NCBI RefSeq assembly: GCF_000425805.1
Contig: NZ_KE384456.1
Location: 124,001 to 188,000, forward strand
Direction of reading: 5' to 3'
DNA: 64,000 nucleotides
DNA from: Pseudomonas vranovensis DSM 16006
GTDB taxonomy: Bacteria > Pseudomonadota > Gammaproteobacteria > Pseudomonadales > Pseudomonadaceae
Shown here piece after piece: positions 52,889 to 63,999 of the stretch (position 1 is its first letter; the number at the start of each line of letters is the position of its first letter). Position numbers and translations under genes: made by a program. Below the pieces are notes generated by a model that saw only the letters and a list, made by a program, of their open reading frames with translations, was not told where the DNA came from and did not search any database.

Positions 52889-54055
52889 TTTTTTCTCTCA
52901 AGCCTTGGGAAAGCGCGCTTTGTGGCACGACGGGAATTCCCGAGCGAATGAGGTGAAAGCGCTCCAGGCCCGGTATGTAGGCTTGAACCACACATGCCAC
53001 CCCCGGTTTATTGAACAACGTGCGATAGAAGACCGCGCGGCCATGTGCGTGCAGGTTTTCAGCGGCGTGCTGAATCTGTGCTCGCATGCCTTTAGTCGGC
53101 GTTTGCCAATTAAGCGGTTCAGTTGGGTAATCTACTGTGGGGGTTAGAAGATTACTGAGGCGTCTTGAGGAACCAAGCATGCAAGCCGTGCGTTGGTCTT
53201 CTTGTATTTCCTTTAGGCTGCGCAATCTAGAACATTGAAGTTGCTCACTGACTGCACGATAGAGTGCAACGGCTGGGTCGGCAGAGCATCCGGATCCGAC
53301 AACGGAAAGTGAACAGTCAACATCGCGCGCTGCAATGGCAATACAAAAAAGACGCCGTAAGATTCGTCGGTCAAATATAAGGTCAAGCGTTCGGCATGAG
53401 CCCGCATTGTGTTGTTAGTGCAGCATGCATCTTCCAGGAGTGAGGCAGGGGGTGTTTTTAACTTGAGTGCGGGCATGAGTTCGCCTACCGACATGTAATA
53501 AACCGAAAGTGCATGGCGTTCAATACACTCATTGATGGCGTGCAGGAGCGCTTCATTCTCTGTGCACCCCAGCGCCATTCCAGAATTGCTGGAGTACTTG
53601 GTCAAAAACGAAGCCTCGGTTTCAAGAATTTCCGCTACGTACCCAGAGGTAGGGTTCAAGAGCACTGCTGGTACGTAAATACTGTCCTCACCCTGCAGGG
53701 CATTCAGTCGAAAGGCGGGAATGTCAAGGCTGGCCGGTATGCTTTTAAGAAGCCAGTCGTCATGAACGTGAGGGCATGCGTGAATGTGTTGCCCTGAAAT
53801 GACCTTGGGTTCATCCCCAATGCACTGCTCCAGAAAATGATGTTCCAAGCTTTCTGCGACTGCTCCCAGTTCACAGTACCGGCCTTTTCCGGCACCTGAA
53901 GAAATCTCTTCTCCGGAAGGAGAGTACACGCTGAAAATGGCAACTAAGTTGTCGTTATCCACACATTGTATGTTCGGATTTAGGTGCAGTAGTCGACATA
54001 GGTTTTTAAGTCGGTGACTTGCTTCGGATGTGCTCATTTCACGTTCGGCGATCAT
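52875..54055 (-). CDS. YcaO-domain peptide-modifying enzyme, reading frame broken at a T6G run
   Basis: Two overlapping open stretches (54055-53213 and the frame ending at 52875) are one YcaO protein of 393 residues if read with a -1 shift at 53345-53350. Before the shift: SSGAGKG (residues 52-58), the acidic AESLEHH (67-73) and SGMALG with EALLHAINECIER (158-180). After it: GSGCSADPAVALYRAVSEQ (about 254-272) followed by LQCSR, and a C-terminus ending LREKNAYL. YcaO enzymes activate backbone amides with ATP to form azolines, thioamides or amidines. The PxPxP end of azoline-forming members is missing. The ATG at 54055 follows GAGG. GC is lower than in the flanks. Confidence 0.8.
53345..53350 (-). 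other. Slip or mutation site in the YcaO gene (T6 followed by G)
   Basis: On the coding strand the text is gtc-ttt-ttt-gta. A -1 step at the six T gives ttt-ttt-tgt-att and restores the conserved YcaO sequence. One lost T from an ancestral T7 would give the same result. Confidence 0.75.
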
Positions 54056-54073
54056 TGTGACGTCCTCGAAGTC

Positions 54074-54101
54074 GGCGAGAAAGGCTCGGGCCTTCCTCGC
54101 C
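54074..54101 (-). promoter_or_regulatory. Hairpin between peptide gene and YcaO gene
   Basis: GGCGAGGAAGGC and GCCTTTCTCGCC pair over 12 bases (one G-U) around a CCGA loop, 7 bases after the peptide stop. There is no T-run. Such hairpins between a peptide-precursor gene and its enzymes usually raise precursor mRNA relative to the enzymes. Confidence 0.75.
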
Positions 54102-54107
54102 GGTTAC

Positions 54108-54197
54108 CTACAGGTTGCTGAAGAACTCGATTTCCGAATGGGTGAGTGGATAGTTCAATGTATACGATGTGCTGATCTCGCTACGGCGTCGTCCCAT
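54108..54197 (-). CDS. 29-residue peptide, candidate RiPP precursor
   Basis: A 29-codon frame starts MGRRRSEIS and ends IEFFSNL. An AAAGGAG ribosome binding site lies 8 bases before its ATG, one of the strongest in this region. The middle is rich in Ser, Thr and Tyr and has no Cys; the N-terminus is basic. The position, directly upstream of a hairpin and a YcaO gene, is that of a RiPP precursor. No double-Gly leader site is visible, in keeping with the absence of a C39 exporter. Homology is not known, and the assignment rests on context. Confidence 0.65.
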   Translation of the reverse strand: MGRRRSEISTSYTLNYPLTHSEIEFFSNL

Positions 54198-54245
54198 GAT
54201 GGGCGCTCCTTTATTTGTTTGATGTGCGTCGGTTGACGCCAGTAC

Positions 54246-54275
54246 TTTGTATCACTGCTTTTTGATAATGCTCAA
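54246..54275 (-). promoter_or_regulatory. Possible promoter of the peptide-YcaO-exporter operon
   Basis: TTGAGC, an 18-base spacer and TACAAA preceded by TG (extended -10 form) lie about 50 bases upstream of the peptide start. Confidence 0.45.
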
Positions 54276-54614
54276 CAGGGGAGGAGTGATTTACAGGTGT
54301 GTTTATGTAGGAGGGGTCTTCAGAGGGCAGAAGTTTCTTCCTAAGAATTGTTGCTGATTTTGCGGTTGTGTTTTTATATCAATTAGTTGGTGTAATGAAT
54401 GGGTAGGGGAGGGATAACATCTTGTAAAAAAATCTGTGCGCGAAGTACATCTGGAGCGAGGTTCTATCGTCCTGTGAAAAAGCGACTGCGCTACCAGGGT
54501 GGTGGCGTAACGCCTGCACCGAAGCCAAATCCGACCATTACCGTCGGATGTGATCAAAATTTGTGCTATATTCCGCGCCCGCGATTTTTCATCGATTAGC
54601 CACCGGTCACTGAC
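54276..54614. other. AT-rich intergenic region upstream of ygiQ
   Basis: No supported gene lies in these 339 bases. They hold an inverted repeat ATCCGAC-n7-GTCGGAT (54529-54549) just upstream of a likely ygiQ promoter with an extended -10, TGcTATATT (54565-54572). The repeat could be an operator. Confidence 0.55.
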
Positions 54615-56918
<2,304 letters not shown>

Positions 56919-56920
56919 TA

Positions 56921-56947
56921 AAACGCCAGCCCTCGGGCTGGCGTTTT
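56921..56947 (+). terminator. Terminator after ygiQ
   Basis: AAACGCCAGCC and GGCTGGCGTTT arms are followed by T. Nothing else is seen up to 57160. Confidence 0.9.
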
Positions 56948-57160
56948 TGTTTCTGCCATTGCGCCGCCGTGCCGGCGATGGACGGACGACCGCGAATCTT
57001 CCTGGCAAAGCTTCAAATCTGTGCAAGGCTTGCACGGCAGCTTCGTCACGGTGCGCTTTTGGTGCGCCGGCATGGGCTGTACGCAGGGATTCGCTGGCCT
57101 GGCCGCATGGCACAAGTCTTGCGCGGTTCCGCTACCGTCCAGGCTCGCAGGAGGCCCGCC

Positions 57161-60100
57161 GTGTCGATCCATGTCGCGTTGCACCATGTCACCGAGTACC
57201 GCTATGACCGTGCCATCGAACTGGGTCCGCAAATCGTGCGCCTGCGTCCGGCTGCCCATAGCCGTACGCGGATTCTTTCCTATGCCTTGAAAGTGCAGCC
57301 GACCGGGCATTTCATCAACTGGCAGCAGGATCCCCAGGGTAATTACCTGGCCCGCCTGGTGTTTCCGGAAAAAACCGACAACCTGCGGGTGGAAGTGGAC
57401 CTGGTCGCCGAAATGGCCGTGTTCAATCCCTTCGACTTTTTCCTTGAACCGTACGCCGAGCAGATTCCCTTCAGCTATGGCCGCGATGAGCGTCACGAAC
57501 TCACGCCCTACCTCGAAACGCTGCCGTTGACGCCGCTGCTCGCCAGTTACCTGAGCAGCATCGAACGCACGCCCCAGGCCAGCGTAGACTTCCTGGTCGC
57601 ACTGAACCAGCGCCTGAGCCAGGACATCCGTTACCTGATCCGTCTGGAGCCCGGTGTACAAACGCCGGAGCAAACCTTGGAAAACCGTTCGGGCTCCTGC
57701 CGGGACTCGGCCTGGCTGCTGGTGCAACTGCTGCGTCACCTGGGGCTGGCGGCACGATTTGTTTCCGGTTACCTGATTCAACTCAAGGCCGACGTCAAAG
57801 CGTTGGACGGGCCGTCGGGCAGCGATGAGGATTTCACCGACCTGCACGCCTGGTGCGAGGTCTACTTGCCGGGCGCTGGCTGGATTGGCCTGGACGCGAC
57901 TTCAGGCCTGTTTGCCGGGGAAGGGCATATCCCGCTGGCCTGCAGCCCTGATCCAACGTCCGCAGCACCGATCAGTGGCCTGGTCGAGCCTTGTGGATGC
58001 GACTTTTCCCATGAAATGAGTGTGGAGCGGCTGTGGGAATCGCCCCGGGTGACCTTGCCTTACAGCGACGAACAATGGCAGGCCATCGTCGCCCTGGGCC
58101 GCCAGGTCGACAGCGAACTCAAAGCGGCAGACGTGCGCCTGACCATGGGCGGCGAGCCGACCTTCGTCGCCATCGACGATCCAGATGGCGCCGAATGGAA
58201 TACCACAGCACTGGGGGCGAACAAGCGACGCCTGGCGACTGAGCTGTTCCAGCGCCTGCGCAGGCATTACGCGCTCAAGGGGCTGGTGCATTTCGGGCAG
58301 GGCAAGTGGTATCCGGGCGAGCAGTTGCCGCGCTGGTCGCTGAACTGCTTCTGGCGCCGTGATGGCGAACCTGTGTGGAACAACCCGGCGCTGATCGCTG
58401 ACGAGACGCAGAATCATGGCGCCGACAGCCACCTGGCCGGGCGTTTTCTCGCCAGTGTGGCCGAGCGGCTCAAGTTGCCGGTGCGGTATGTGTTTCCAGC
58501 CTGCGAGGATGCGCTGTATTACCTGTGGCGCGAGGGCGGTTTGCCCTCCAACGTACGTATCGACGACGCGCGCCTGGGTGATGAAATGGAGCGTGCGCGT
58601 TTGCGCAAGGTGTTCGGCCAGGGGCTGGACCAGGTCATAGGCCAGGTGCTGCCGCTGGCGCGTAGCGCCGATGAGCAGCGCTGGCAGAGTGGGCGCTGGT
58701 ACTTGCGTGACCAACACTGCCGTTTGGTGCCGGGTGACTCTCCGCTGGGGTACCGCTTGCCGCTGGCAGCGCAGCCCTGGGTGAGCGCGGCGGAATATCC
58801 GTACGTACATCCAACCGATCCCAACCAGCCGCTGGCCGACCTGCCGGATCGCGATTCGCTAGCCAATGCCAGTGCCAACGATGCGGTAGATGAGCAAGAG
58901 CAGCAAGCCCCCGGGGTAGATGCCTCGGCCGACGGGTTGACCCGTACGGCCTTGTGCGCCGAGCCCCGGGATGGTCGGCTGTATGTGTTCATGCCACCGC
59001 TGTCGCGGCTGGAGGATTATCTGGAGCTGGTGGCGGTCATCGAGGCCACCGCCCAGGAGCTGCATTGCCCGGTGTTGCTTGAAGGCTATGAGCCGCCTGC
59101 CGATCCGCGTCTGGTCAATTTCAAGGTGACCCCGGACCCGGGTGTTATCGAGATCAATGTGCAGCCGTCGGCCAATTGGGACGAACTGGTCGAGCGTACC
59201 GAGTTCCTCTACGAGCAGGCGCGCCAGACGCGACTGATCAGCGAGAAATTCATGATCGATGGGCGGCACACCGGCACTGGCGGTGGCAATCACTTCGTAC
59301 TCGGCGGCGCCACGCCTGCCGACTCGCCGTTCCTGCGCAGGCCTGACCTGTTGCGCAGCCTGATCAGCTATTGGCACAACCACCCGTCACTGTCGTACTT
59401 GTTCTCCGGCCTGTTCATTGGCCCTACCTCCCAGGCGCCCCGCATCGACGAGGCGCGCAATGACTCACTGTACGAGCTGGAAATCGCCTTCGCGCAGATG
59501 CCGGCACCGGGCGAGGCGTGTGTACCGTGGCTGGTTGACCGTCTGCTGCGCAACTTGTTGATCGACGTGACCGGCAACACCCACCGCGCCGAATTCTGCA
59601 TCGATAAACTCTATTCGCCGGATGGCCCTGCCGGACGCCTGGGCCTGCTGGAACTGCGCGCCTTTGAAATGCCGCCGCACGCGCGCATGAGTCTGGTGCA
59701 GCAATTGCTGCTGCGGGCGCTGGTGGCGCGGTTCTGGCGCGAGCCCTATGCACCCGAATGCCTGACACGCTGGGGCACGGCGCTGCATGACCGCTTCATG
59801 CTGGCGCACTTTATCGAGCAGGATTTTGCCGACGTTCTGGTCGAGCTCAACGCCGCGGGCTTCGCCCTGCGTGCCGAGTGGTTTGCCGCGCACCTGGAGT
59901 TTCGTTTCCCCAAAGTGGGCGATTACGCAGTCAACGGTATTGAACTGGAGCTGCGCCAGGCCCTTGAGCCCTGGCATGTGCTGGGCGAGGAGGGCGCTGG
60001 CGGTGGCAATGTGCGTTACGTCGATTCGTCTCTGGAGCGCTTGCAGGTCAAGGTCAGTGGCATGAGTGCCGAGCGCTATCGGCTGACCTGCAATGGAATC

Positions 60101-60445
60101 GCCGTGCCGCTGCAGCCCACCGGGCGAGTGGGCGAGTATGTAGCGGCGGTGCGCTACCGTGCCTGGCAGCCGGCCAACTGCCTGCAGCCGACCATCGGGG
60201 TGCATGCGCCATTGGTGTTCGACCTGCTCGATACCTGGATGGGACGTTCGCTGGGGGGCTGCCAGTACCATGTGGCGCATCCGGGGGGGCGCAGCTACGA
60301 CAGTTTTCCGGTCAATGCCAATGAAGCCCAGAGCCGACGTCAGGCGCGCTTCTTCCGTATCGGCCACAGCCCGGGCGCCTTGCCGGTGCCGGACGTGCGC
60401 ATCGATCCCGAGCTGCCCTTTACCCTGGATTTGCGCCGCTACTGA
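57161..60445 (+). CDS. Transglutaminase-like/DUF2126 fusion protein
   Basis: This 1094-residue cytoplasmic protein has an N-terminal transglutaminase-like domain: RSGSCRDSAWLL (catalytic Cys near residue 184), DLHAWCEVYLP (His) and LDATSG (Asp). A large DUF2126 region follows (from about 320, LTMGGEPTFVAIDD; later GRHTGTGGGNHFVLGG). The GTG at 57161 follows a perfect AGGAGG and is preferred over far-upstream starts. Together with the next two genes it forms a conserved set whose product is unknown. Amide-bond formation or cleavage is the likely chemistry. Confidence 0.88.
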   Translation: MSIHVALHHVTEYRYDRAIELGPQIVRLRPAAHSRTRILSYALKVQPTGHFINWQQDPQGNYLARLVFPEKTDNLRVEVDLVAEMAVFNPFDFFLEPYAEQIPFSYGRDERHELTPYLETLPLTPLLASYLSSIERTPQASVDFLVALNQRLSQDIRYLIRLEPGVQTPEQTLENRSGSCRDSAWLLVQLLRHLGLAARFVSGYLIQLKADVKALDGPSGSDEDFTDLHAWCEVYLPGAGWIGLDATSGLFAGEGHIPLACSPDPTSAAPISGLVEPCGCDFSHEMSVERLWESPRVTLPYSDEQWQAIVALGRQVDSELKAADVRLTMGGEPTFVAIDDPDGAEWNTTALGANKRRLATELFQRLRRHYALKGLVHFGQGKWYPGEQLPRWSLNCFWRRDGEPVWNNPALIADETQNHGADSHLAGRFLASVAERLKLPVRYVFPACEDALYYLWREGGLPSNVRIDDARLGDEMERARLRKVFGQGLDQVIGQVLPLARSADEQRWQSGRWYLRDQHCRLVPGDSPLGYRLPLAAQPWVSAAEYPYVHPTDPNQPLADLPDRDSLANASANDAVDEQEQQAPGVDASADGLTRTALCAEPRDGRLYVFMPPLSRLEDYLELVAVIEATAQELHCPVLLEGYEPPADPRLVNFKVTPDPGVIEINVQPSANWDELVERTEFLYEQARQTRLISEKFMIDGRHTGTGGGNHFVLGGATPADSPFLRRPDLLRSLISYWHNHPSLSYLFSGLFIGPTSQAPRIDEARNDSLYELEIAFAQMPAPGEACVPWLVDRLLRNLLIDVTGNTHRAEFCIDKLYSPDGPAGRLGLLELRAFEMPPHARMSLVQQLLLRALVARFWREPYAPECLTRWGTALHDRFMLAHFIEQDFADVLVELNAAGFALRAEWFAAHLEFRFPKVGDYAVNGIELELRQALEPWHVLGEEGAGGGNVRYVDSSLERLQVKVSGMSAERYRLTCNGIAVPLQPTGRVGEYVAAVRYRAWQPANCLQPTIGVHAPLVFDLLDTWMGRSLGGCQYHVAHPGGRSYDSFPVNANEAQSRRQARFFRIGHSPGALPVPDVRIDPELPFTLDLRRY

Positions 60446-60484
60446 GCGCTACTCTGAAATTACCCGTGGTCCTCGAGCACTGCC

Positions 60485-62971
60485 ATGCCTGATCTGTTTG
60501 ATGCCTACCCGCTCAACTCGGGGGCTTACCATGAAATGCTCGAAGCCGACGGCAAGGTGCGCAGGCATTGGCAACCGCTGTGCGATTACCTGCAGCGCAG
60601 CGGTGCGGCGCAATTGGCGCAGCGTCAGGCTTCCCTGACCCGGCAACTGCAGGAGAACGGTGTTACCTACAACATCTATGCCGATCCCAAGGGGGCCGAT
60701 CGCCCGTGGGAGCTGGACCTGCTGCCCAATCTGGTACCTGCAGACGAATGGCAGCAACTGGCTGAGGGCGTTGCCCAGCGGGCACGCCTGCTCAATGCAG
60801 TGCTGGCGGATATCTATGGCCCGCAGCAGTTGATCGGGGAGGGGCTGTTGCCGGCCGAGCTGGTCTATGGGCACAACAACTTTCTCTGGCCCTGCCAGGG
60901 TATTCGGCCACCCGACGGGACCTTTCTGCACGTCTATGCCGTGGACCTGGCACGGGCGCCGGATGGCCGCTGGTGGGTGACCGCCGACCGCACGCAGGCG
61001 CCCTCCGGTGCCGGTTATGCCCTGGAAAATCGCGTCATCGTTTCCCGCGCTTTGCCCGAGTTGTACCGCGACCTGAAGGTGCAGCATCTGGCCGGTTTCT
61101 TCCGCACCTTGCAACACACCCTCATCCGCCTTGCGCCGCGTGACAACGAGGCGCCACTGGTGGTCCTGCTGACACCGGGGCGCTTCAACGAGAGCTATTT
61201 CGAGCACCTGTACCTGGCGCGCCAGCTGGGCTATCCATTGGTGGAAGGCGGCGACCTGACCGTGCGCGATGCCACGGTGTACCTCAAGACCCTCAGTGGC
61301 CTGCGCCGCGTACACGCCATCATGCGCCGCCTGGACGACGACTTCTGCGATCCATTGGAGCTGCGCACCGACTCGGCCCTGGGTGTACCGGGGTTGCTCG
61401 ACGCGGTGCGTCAGGGTCGGGTGCTGGTGGCCAATGCCCTGGGCAGCGGTGTGCTGGAGTCGCCCGGTTTGCTGGGTTTTTTACCGGCGATCAATCAACG
61501 CCTGTTTGGCCAGGACCTGAGTTTGCCGTCGATTGCCACCTGGTGGTGTGGCGAACCACCGGTCATGGCCCGAGCGCTGGAGCAGTTACCGCAATTGCTG
61601 GTCAAGCCGGCGTTTCCTTCGCAGAGTTTCAGCCCGGTGTTCGGACGGGACCTGGATGCCGCCCAGCGCCAGGCCCTGGCCGAGCGAATCCAGGCCCGGC
61701 CGTACGCCTATGTTGCCCAGGAGCTGGCGCAGTTGTCGCAGGCGCCGGTGTGGCAACCGGAGCAAGGCCAGTTGCAGTCGCGGGCGGTCGGTATGCGGGT
61801 GTATGCCGTCGCATCGCAGGATGGCTACCGGATACTGCCCGGCGGCCTGACCCGGGTTGCGGCGCAGGCCGACGCCGAGGTGGTGTCGATGCAGCGCGGA
61901 GGGGCCAGCAAAGACACTTGGGTATTGGGTGAGGCTGCACCGGTTGGCGACCAGTGGCGGGCAAGCCGCAACCTGGGTGTGGCCGACCTGATCCGTCAGG
62001 ATCCGTACCTGCCCTCGCGGGTGGTGGAAAACCTGTTCTGGTTCGGGCGCTACTGCGAGCGTTGCGATACCAGTGCTCGGTTGCTGCGGATCATCCTCAC
62101 CCGTTACCTGGACGGCGACGACCCGTTGGCCCTGCACGCGGCAGTCAACCTGGCGGACGAGCTTTCGCTGCTGCCGGAAGAGGGGACGCTGCCCGAGCGC
62201 TTGCGTGCAGCCCTGGCCGATGACGACTGGGCTTTCAGCCTGCAGGCCAACCTGCAGCGCTTGCAGTGGGCCGCGTCGCAGGTGCGCGGCAAACTCTCGC
62301 GGGAAAACTGGCTGGCGCTGGTGGAACTGCAGCGCGAAGCCCGGAGTCTGGACGATGAGGCGGCGGACTTTGGTGAGCGGGTGGACTTTCTCAATCGCCT
62401 GGTGATGTCCCTGGCGGCGCTCTCGGGCTTTGCCCTGGACGACATGACCCGCGACGATGGCTGGCGCTTCTTGATGATCGGCCGGCGTATCGAACGCCTG
62501 CAATCACTATGCAGCAGCCTGGCGGCCTTTCTGCGTGGCCCGGCGGTGTTCGATCAGGCCGGGCTCGAATGGTTGCTGGAACTGGGCAACAGCAGCATCA
62601 CCTACCGCTCGCGCTACTTGGCCGTGGCGCAGTTGATCCCCGTGCTGGACCTGCTGCTGCTCGATGAGCAGAACCCTCATGCAGTGCTGTTCCAGCTCAA
62701 GTTGCTGGTGCGTGCCTACGAACGCCTGGGCCAGGAGTTCAGCAGCGCCCGCGACCCCGCCCTTGCGCTGCTGGCAGAGCAGCTCAGGCATTTTGACTTG
62801 CGCAGCCTGGAGGACTCGCTGTTCGGCAGCCCGAGTGTCCACGCGGTGCTGGCTGGTCTTGCCGATCTGCTGCAGTCGATCGCCCGGGCCTGCGGTGAAA
62901 TCTCCGAGCGTCTGGCCTTGCGTCATTTCGCCCATGTCGATGATGTCAGCCAGCAAACGGTATCGGTGTGA
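60485..62971 (+). CDS. Circularly permuted ATP-grasp protein fused to alpha-E domain
   Basis: This 828-residue fusion carries a circularly permuted ATP-grasp ligase domain (about 20-480; NIYADPKGADRPWELD, LVYGHNNFLWPCQGI, LVKPAF). An all-helical alpha-E domain (about 510-820; VVENLFWFGRYCERCDTSARLL) follows. In many bacteria these are two separate genes. ATP-grasp enzymes join carboxylates to amines, so with the flanking transglutaminases this suggests a peptide-like product or tag. The next gene starts in its stop codon. Confidence 0.87.
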   Translation: MPDLFDAYPLNSGAYHEMLEADGKVRRHWQPLCDYLQRSGAAQLAQRQASLTRQLQENGVTYNIYADPKGADRPWELDLLPNLVPADEWQQLAEGVAQRARLLNAVLADIYGPQQLIGEGLLPAELVYGHNNFLWPCQGIRPPDGTFLHVYAVDLARAPDGRWWVTADRTQAPSGAGYALENRVIVSRALPELYRDLKVQHLAGFFRTLQHTLIRLAPRDNEAPLVVLLTPGRFNESYFEHLYLARQLGYPLVEGGDLTVRDATVYLKTLSGLRRVHAIMRRLDDDFCDPLELRTDSALGVPGLLDAVRQGRVLVANALGSGVLESPGLLGFLPAINQRLFGQDLSLPSIATWWCGEPPVMARALEQLPQLLVKPAFPSQSFSPVFGRDLDAAQRQALAERIQARPYAYVAQELAQLSQAPVWQPEQGQLQSRAVGMRVYAVASQDGYRILPGGLTRVAAQADAEVVSMQRGGASKDTWVLGEAAPVGDQWRASRNLGVADLIRQDPYLPSRVVENLFWFGRYCERCDTSARLLRIILTRYLDGDDPLALHAAVNLADELSLLPEEGTLPERLRAALADDDWAFSLQANLQRLQWAASQVRGKLSRENWLALVELQREARSLDDEAADFGERVDFLNRLVMSLAALSGFALDDMTRDDGWRFLMIGRRIERLQSLCSSLAAFLRGPAVFDQAGLEWLLELGNSSITYRSRYLAVAQLIPVLDLLLLDEQNPHAVLFQLKLLVRAYERLGQEFSSARDPALALLAEQLRHFDLRSLEDSLFGSPSVHAVLAGLADLLQSIARACGEISERLALRHFAHVDDVSQQTVSV

Positions 62972-63867
62972 TGAGCGCGCATTACCAGGTAATCCACGAT
63001 ACCCATTACCACTACGACAGCCCTGTGTCCCTGGCCCAGCAACTGGCTCACCTGTGGCCACGACCTTGCGCCTGGCAGCGTTGCAGCGCCCAGGTGCTGC
63101 AGGTCAGCCCCGAGCCCTCCCAGCGCCGCGATGAGTGGGATGTATTCGGCAACCCGGTGACGCGCCTGGCCTTCGAGCGTCCGCATGAGCAACTGCGGGT
63201 GGTCGCGCGATTGCAGATCGAAGTGATGGCGCGTGCAGAGCCGGATTTGAGCATTTCGCCTGCCTGGGAGCAGGTGCGCGATGGGCTGTCGTATGCCAGC
63301 CACCCATTGTCGGTTGAATGCCTGGAAGCCTGCCGCTATCGGTTCGAGTCACCGTATGTACGCTTGAAGCAACGCTTCGTGGCCTTCAGCGAGTCGTGTT
63401 TTGCGCCGGGGCAGTCGCTGTTGCTGGGGGCTCAGGCGTTGATGGAAAAGATATTCAGCGAGTTTACCTTCGATGCTGAGGCCACCCAGGTTGCCACCCC
63501 TCTGGTCGAAGTGCTGGCGCGGCGCCGAGGCGTCTGCCAGGATTTTGCCCACCTGATGCTGGCCTGTCTGCGCTCGCGGGGCCTGGCAGCACGCTATGTC
63601 AGTGGTTACCTGCTGACCCGGCCGCCACCCGGCCAGCCGCGTCTGGTCGGGGCGGATGCATCCCATGCCTGGGTGTCGGTGTTCTGCCCGGTGCAAGGTT
63701 GGGTCGATTTCGATCCCACCAATAACCTGCGGCCCGCGCTGGAACACATAACCCTGGCCTGGGGCCGGGATTTTTCCGATGTATCGCCCTTGCGCGGGGT
63801 GATTCTGGGAGGGGGGAGCCATGACCCGGAGGTACAGGTCACGGTCATGCCACTGGATAGAGCGTAG
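62971..63867 (+). CDS. Transglutaminase family protein
   Basis: The 298-residue protein has an N-terminal beta-rich domain (YQVIHDTHYHYDSPVSLAQQ). A transglutaminase-like core follows with RRGVCQDFAHLML (Cys near 188), DASHAWVSVF and DFDPTNN, a complete Cys-His-Asp triad. It overlaps the ATP-grasp gene by one base and completes the three-gene set. A peptidase rather than cross-linking activity is equally possible. Confidence 0.88.
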   Translation: MSAHYQVIHDTHYHYDSPVSLAQQLAHLWPRPCAWQRCSAQVLQVSPEPSQRRDEWDVFGNPVTRLAFERPHEQLRVVARLQIEVMARAEPDLSISPAWEQVRDGLSYASHPLSVECLEACRYRFESPYVRLKQRFVAFSESCFAPGQSLLLGAQALMEKIFSEFTFDAEATQVATPLVEVLARRRGVCQDFAHLMLACLRSRGLAARYVSGYLLTRPPPGQPRLVGADASHAWVSVFCPVQGWVDFDPTNNLRPALEHITLAWGRDFSDVSPLRGVILGGGSHDPEVQVTVMPLDRA

Positions 63868-63909
63868 CGGCTGGCGATAGCCTGCGATCGGCCGCGCAGC
63901 GGTCGTATT

Positions 63910-63999
63910 TCAATCAGGTTTTTTATCCACCCACTTGGGCAGTACCGGCGCCTCGAAGTCTTCCATGGCGTCCAGCAGTTCATCCGGGGTTACGGCCAG
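63910..63999 (-). CDS. C-terminal end of an unidentified protein (5' part outside window)
   Basis: A minus-strand frame is open from the window edge to a TGA at 63910-63912. It encodes 29 residues, including DELLDAMEDFEAP and ending WVDKKPD. Codon use fits a real Pseudomonas gene, but the piece is too short to identify. Confidence 0.5.
   Translation of the reverse strand: MAVTPDELLDAMEDFEAPVLPKWVDKKPD

Noticed and set aside
51293..54197. A classic thiazole/oxazole microcin cluster
   Set aside because: No dehydrogenase or E1-like partner is present, the YcaO lacks the PxPxP end, and the peptide has no Cys.
54399..54599. A 66-codon plus-strand frame before ygiQ
   Set aside because: It covers the ygiQ promoter region, lacks a good ribosome binding site and has no known similarity.
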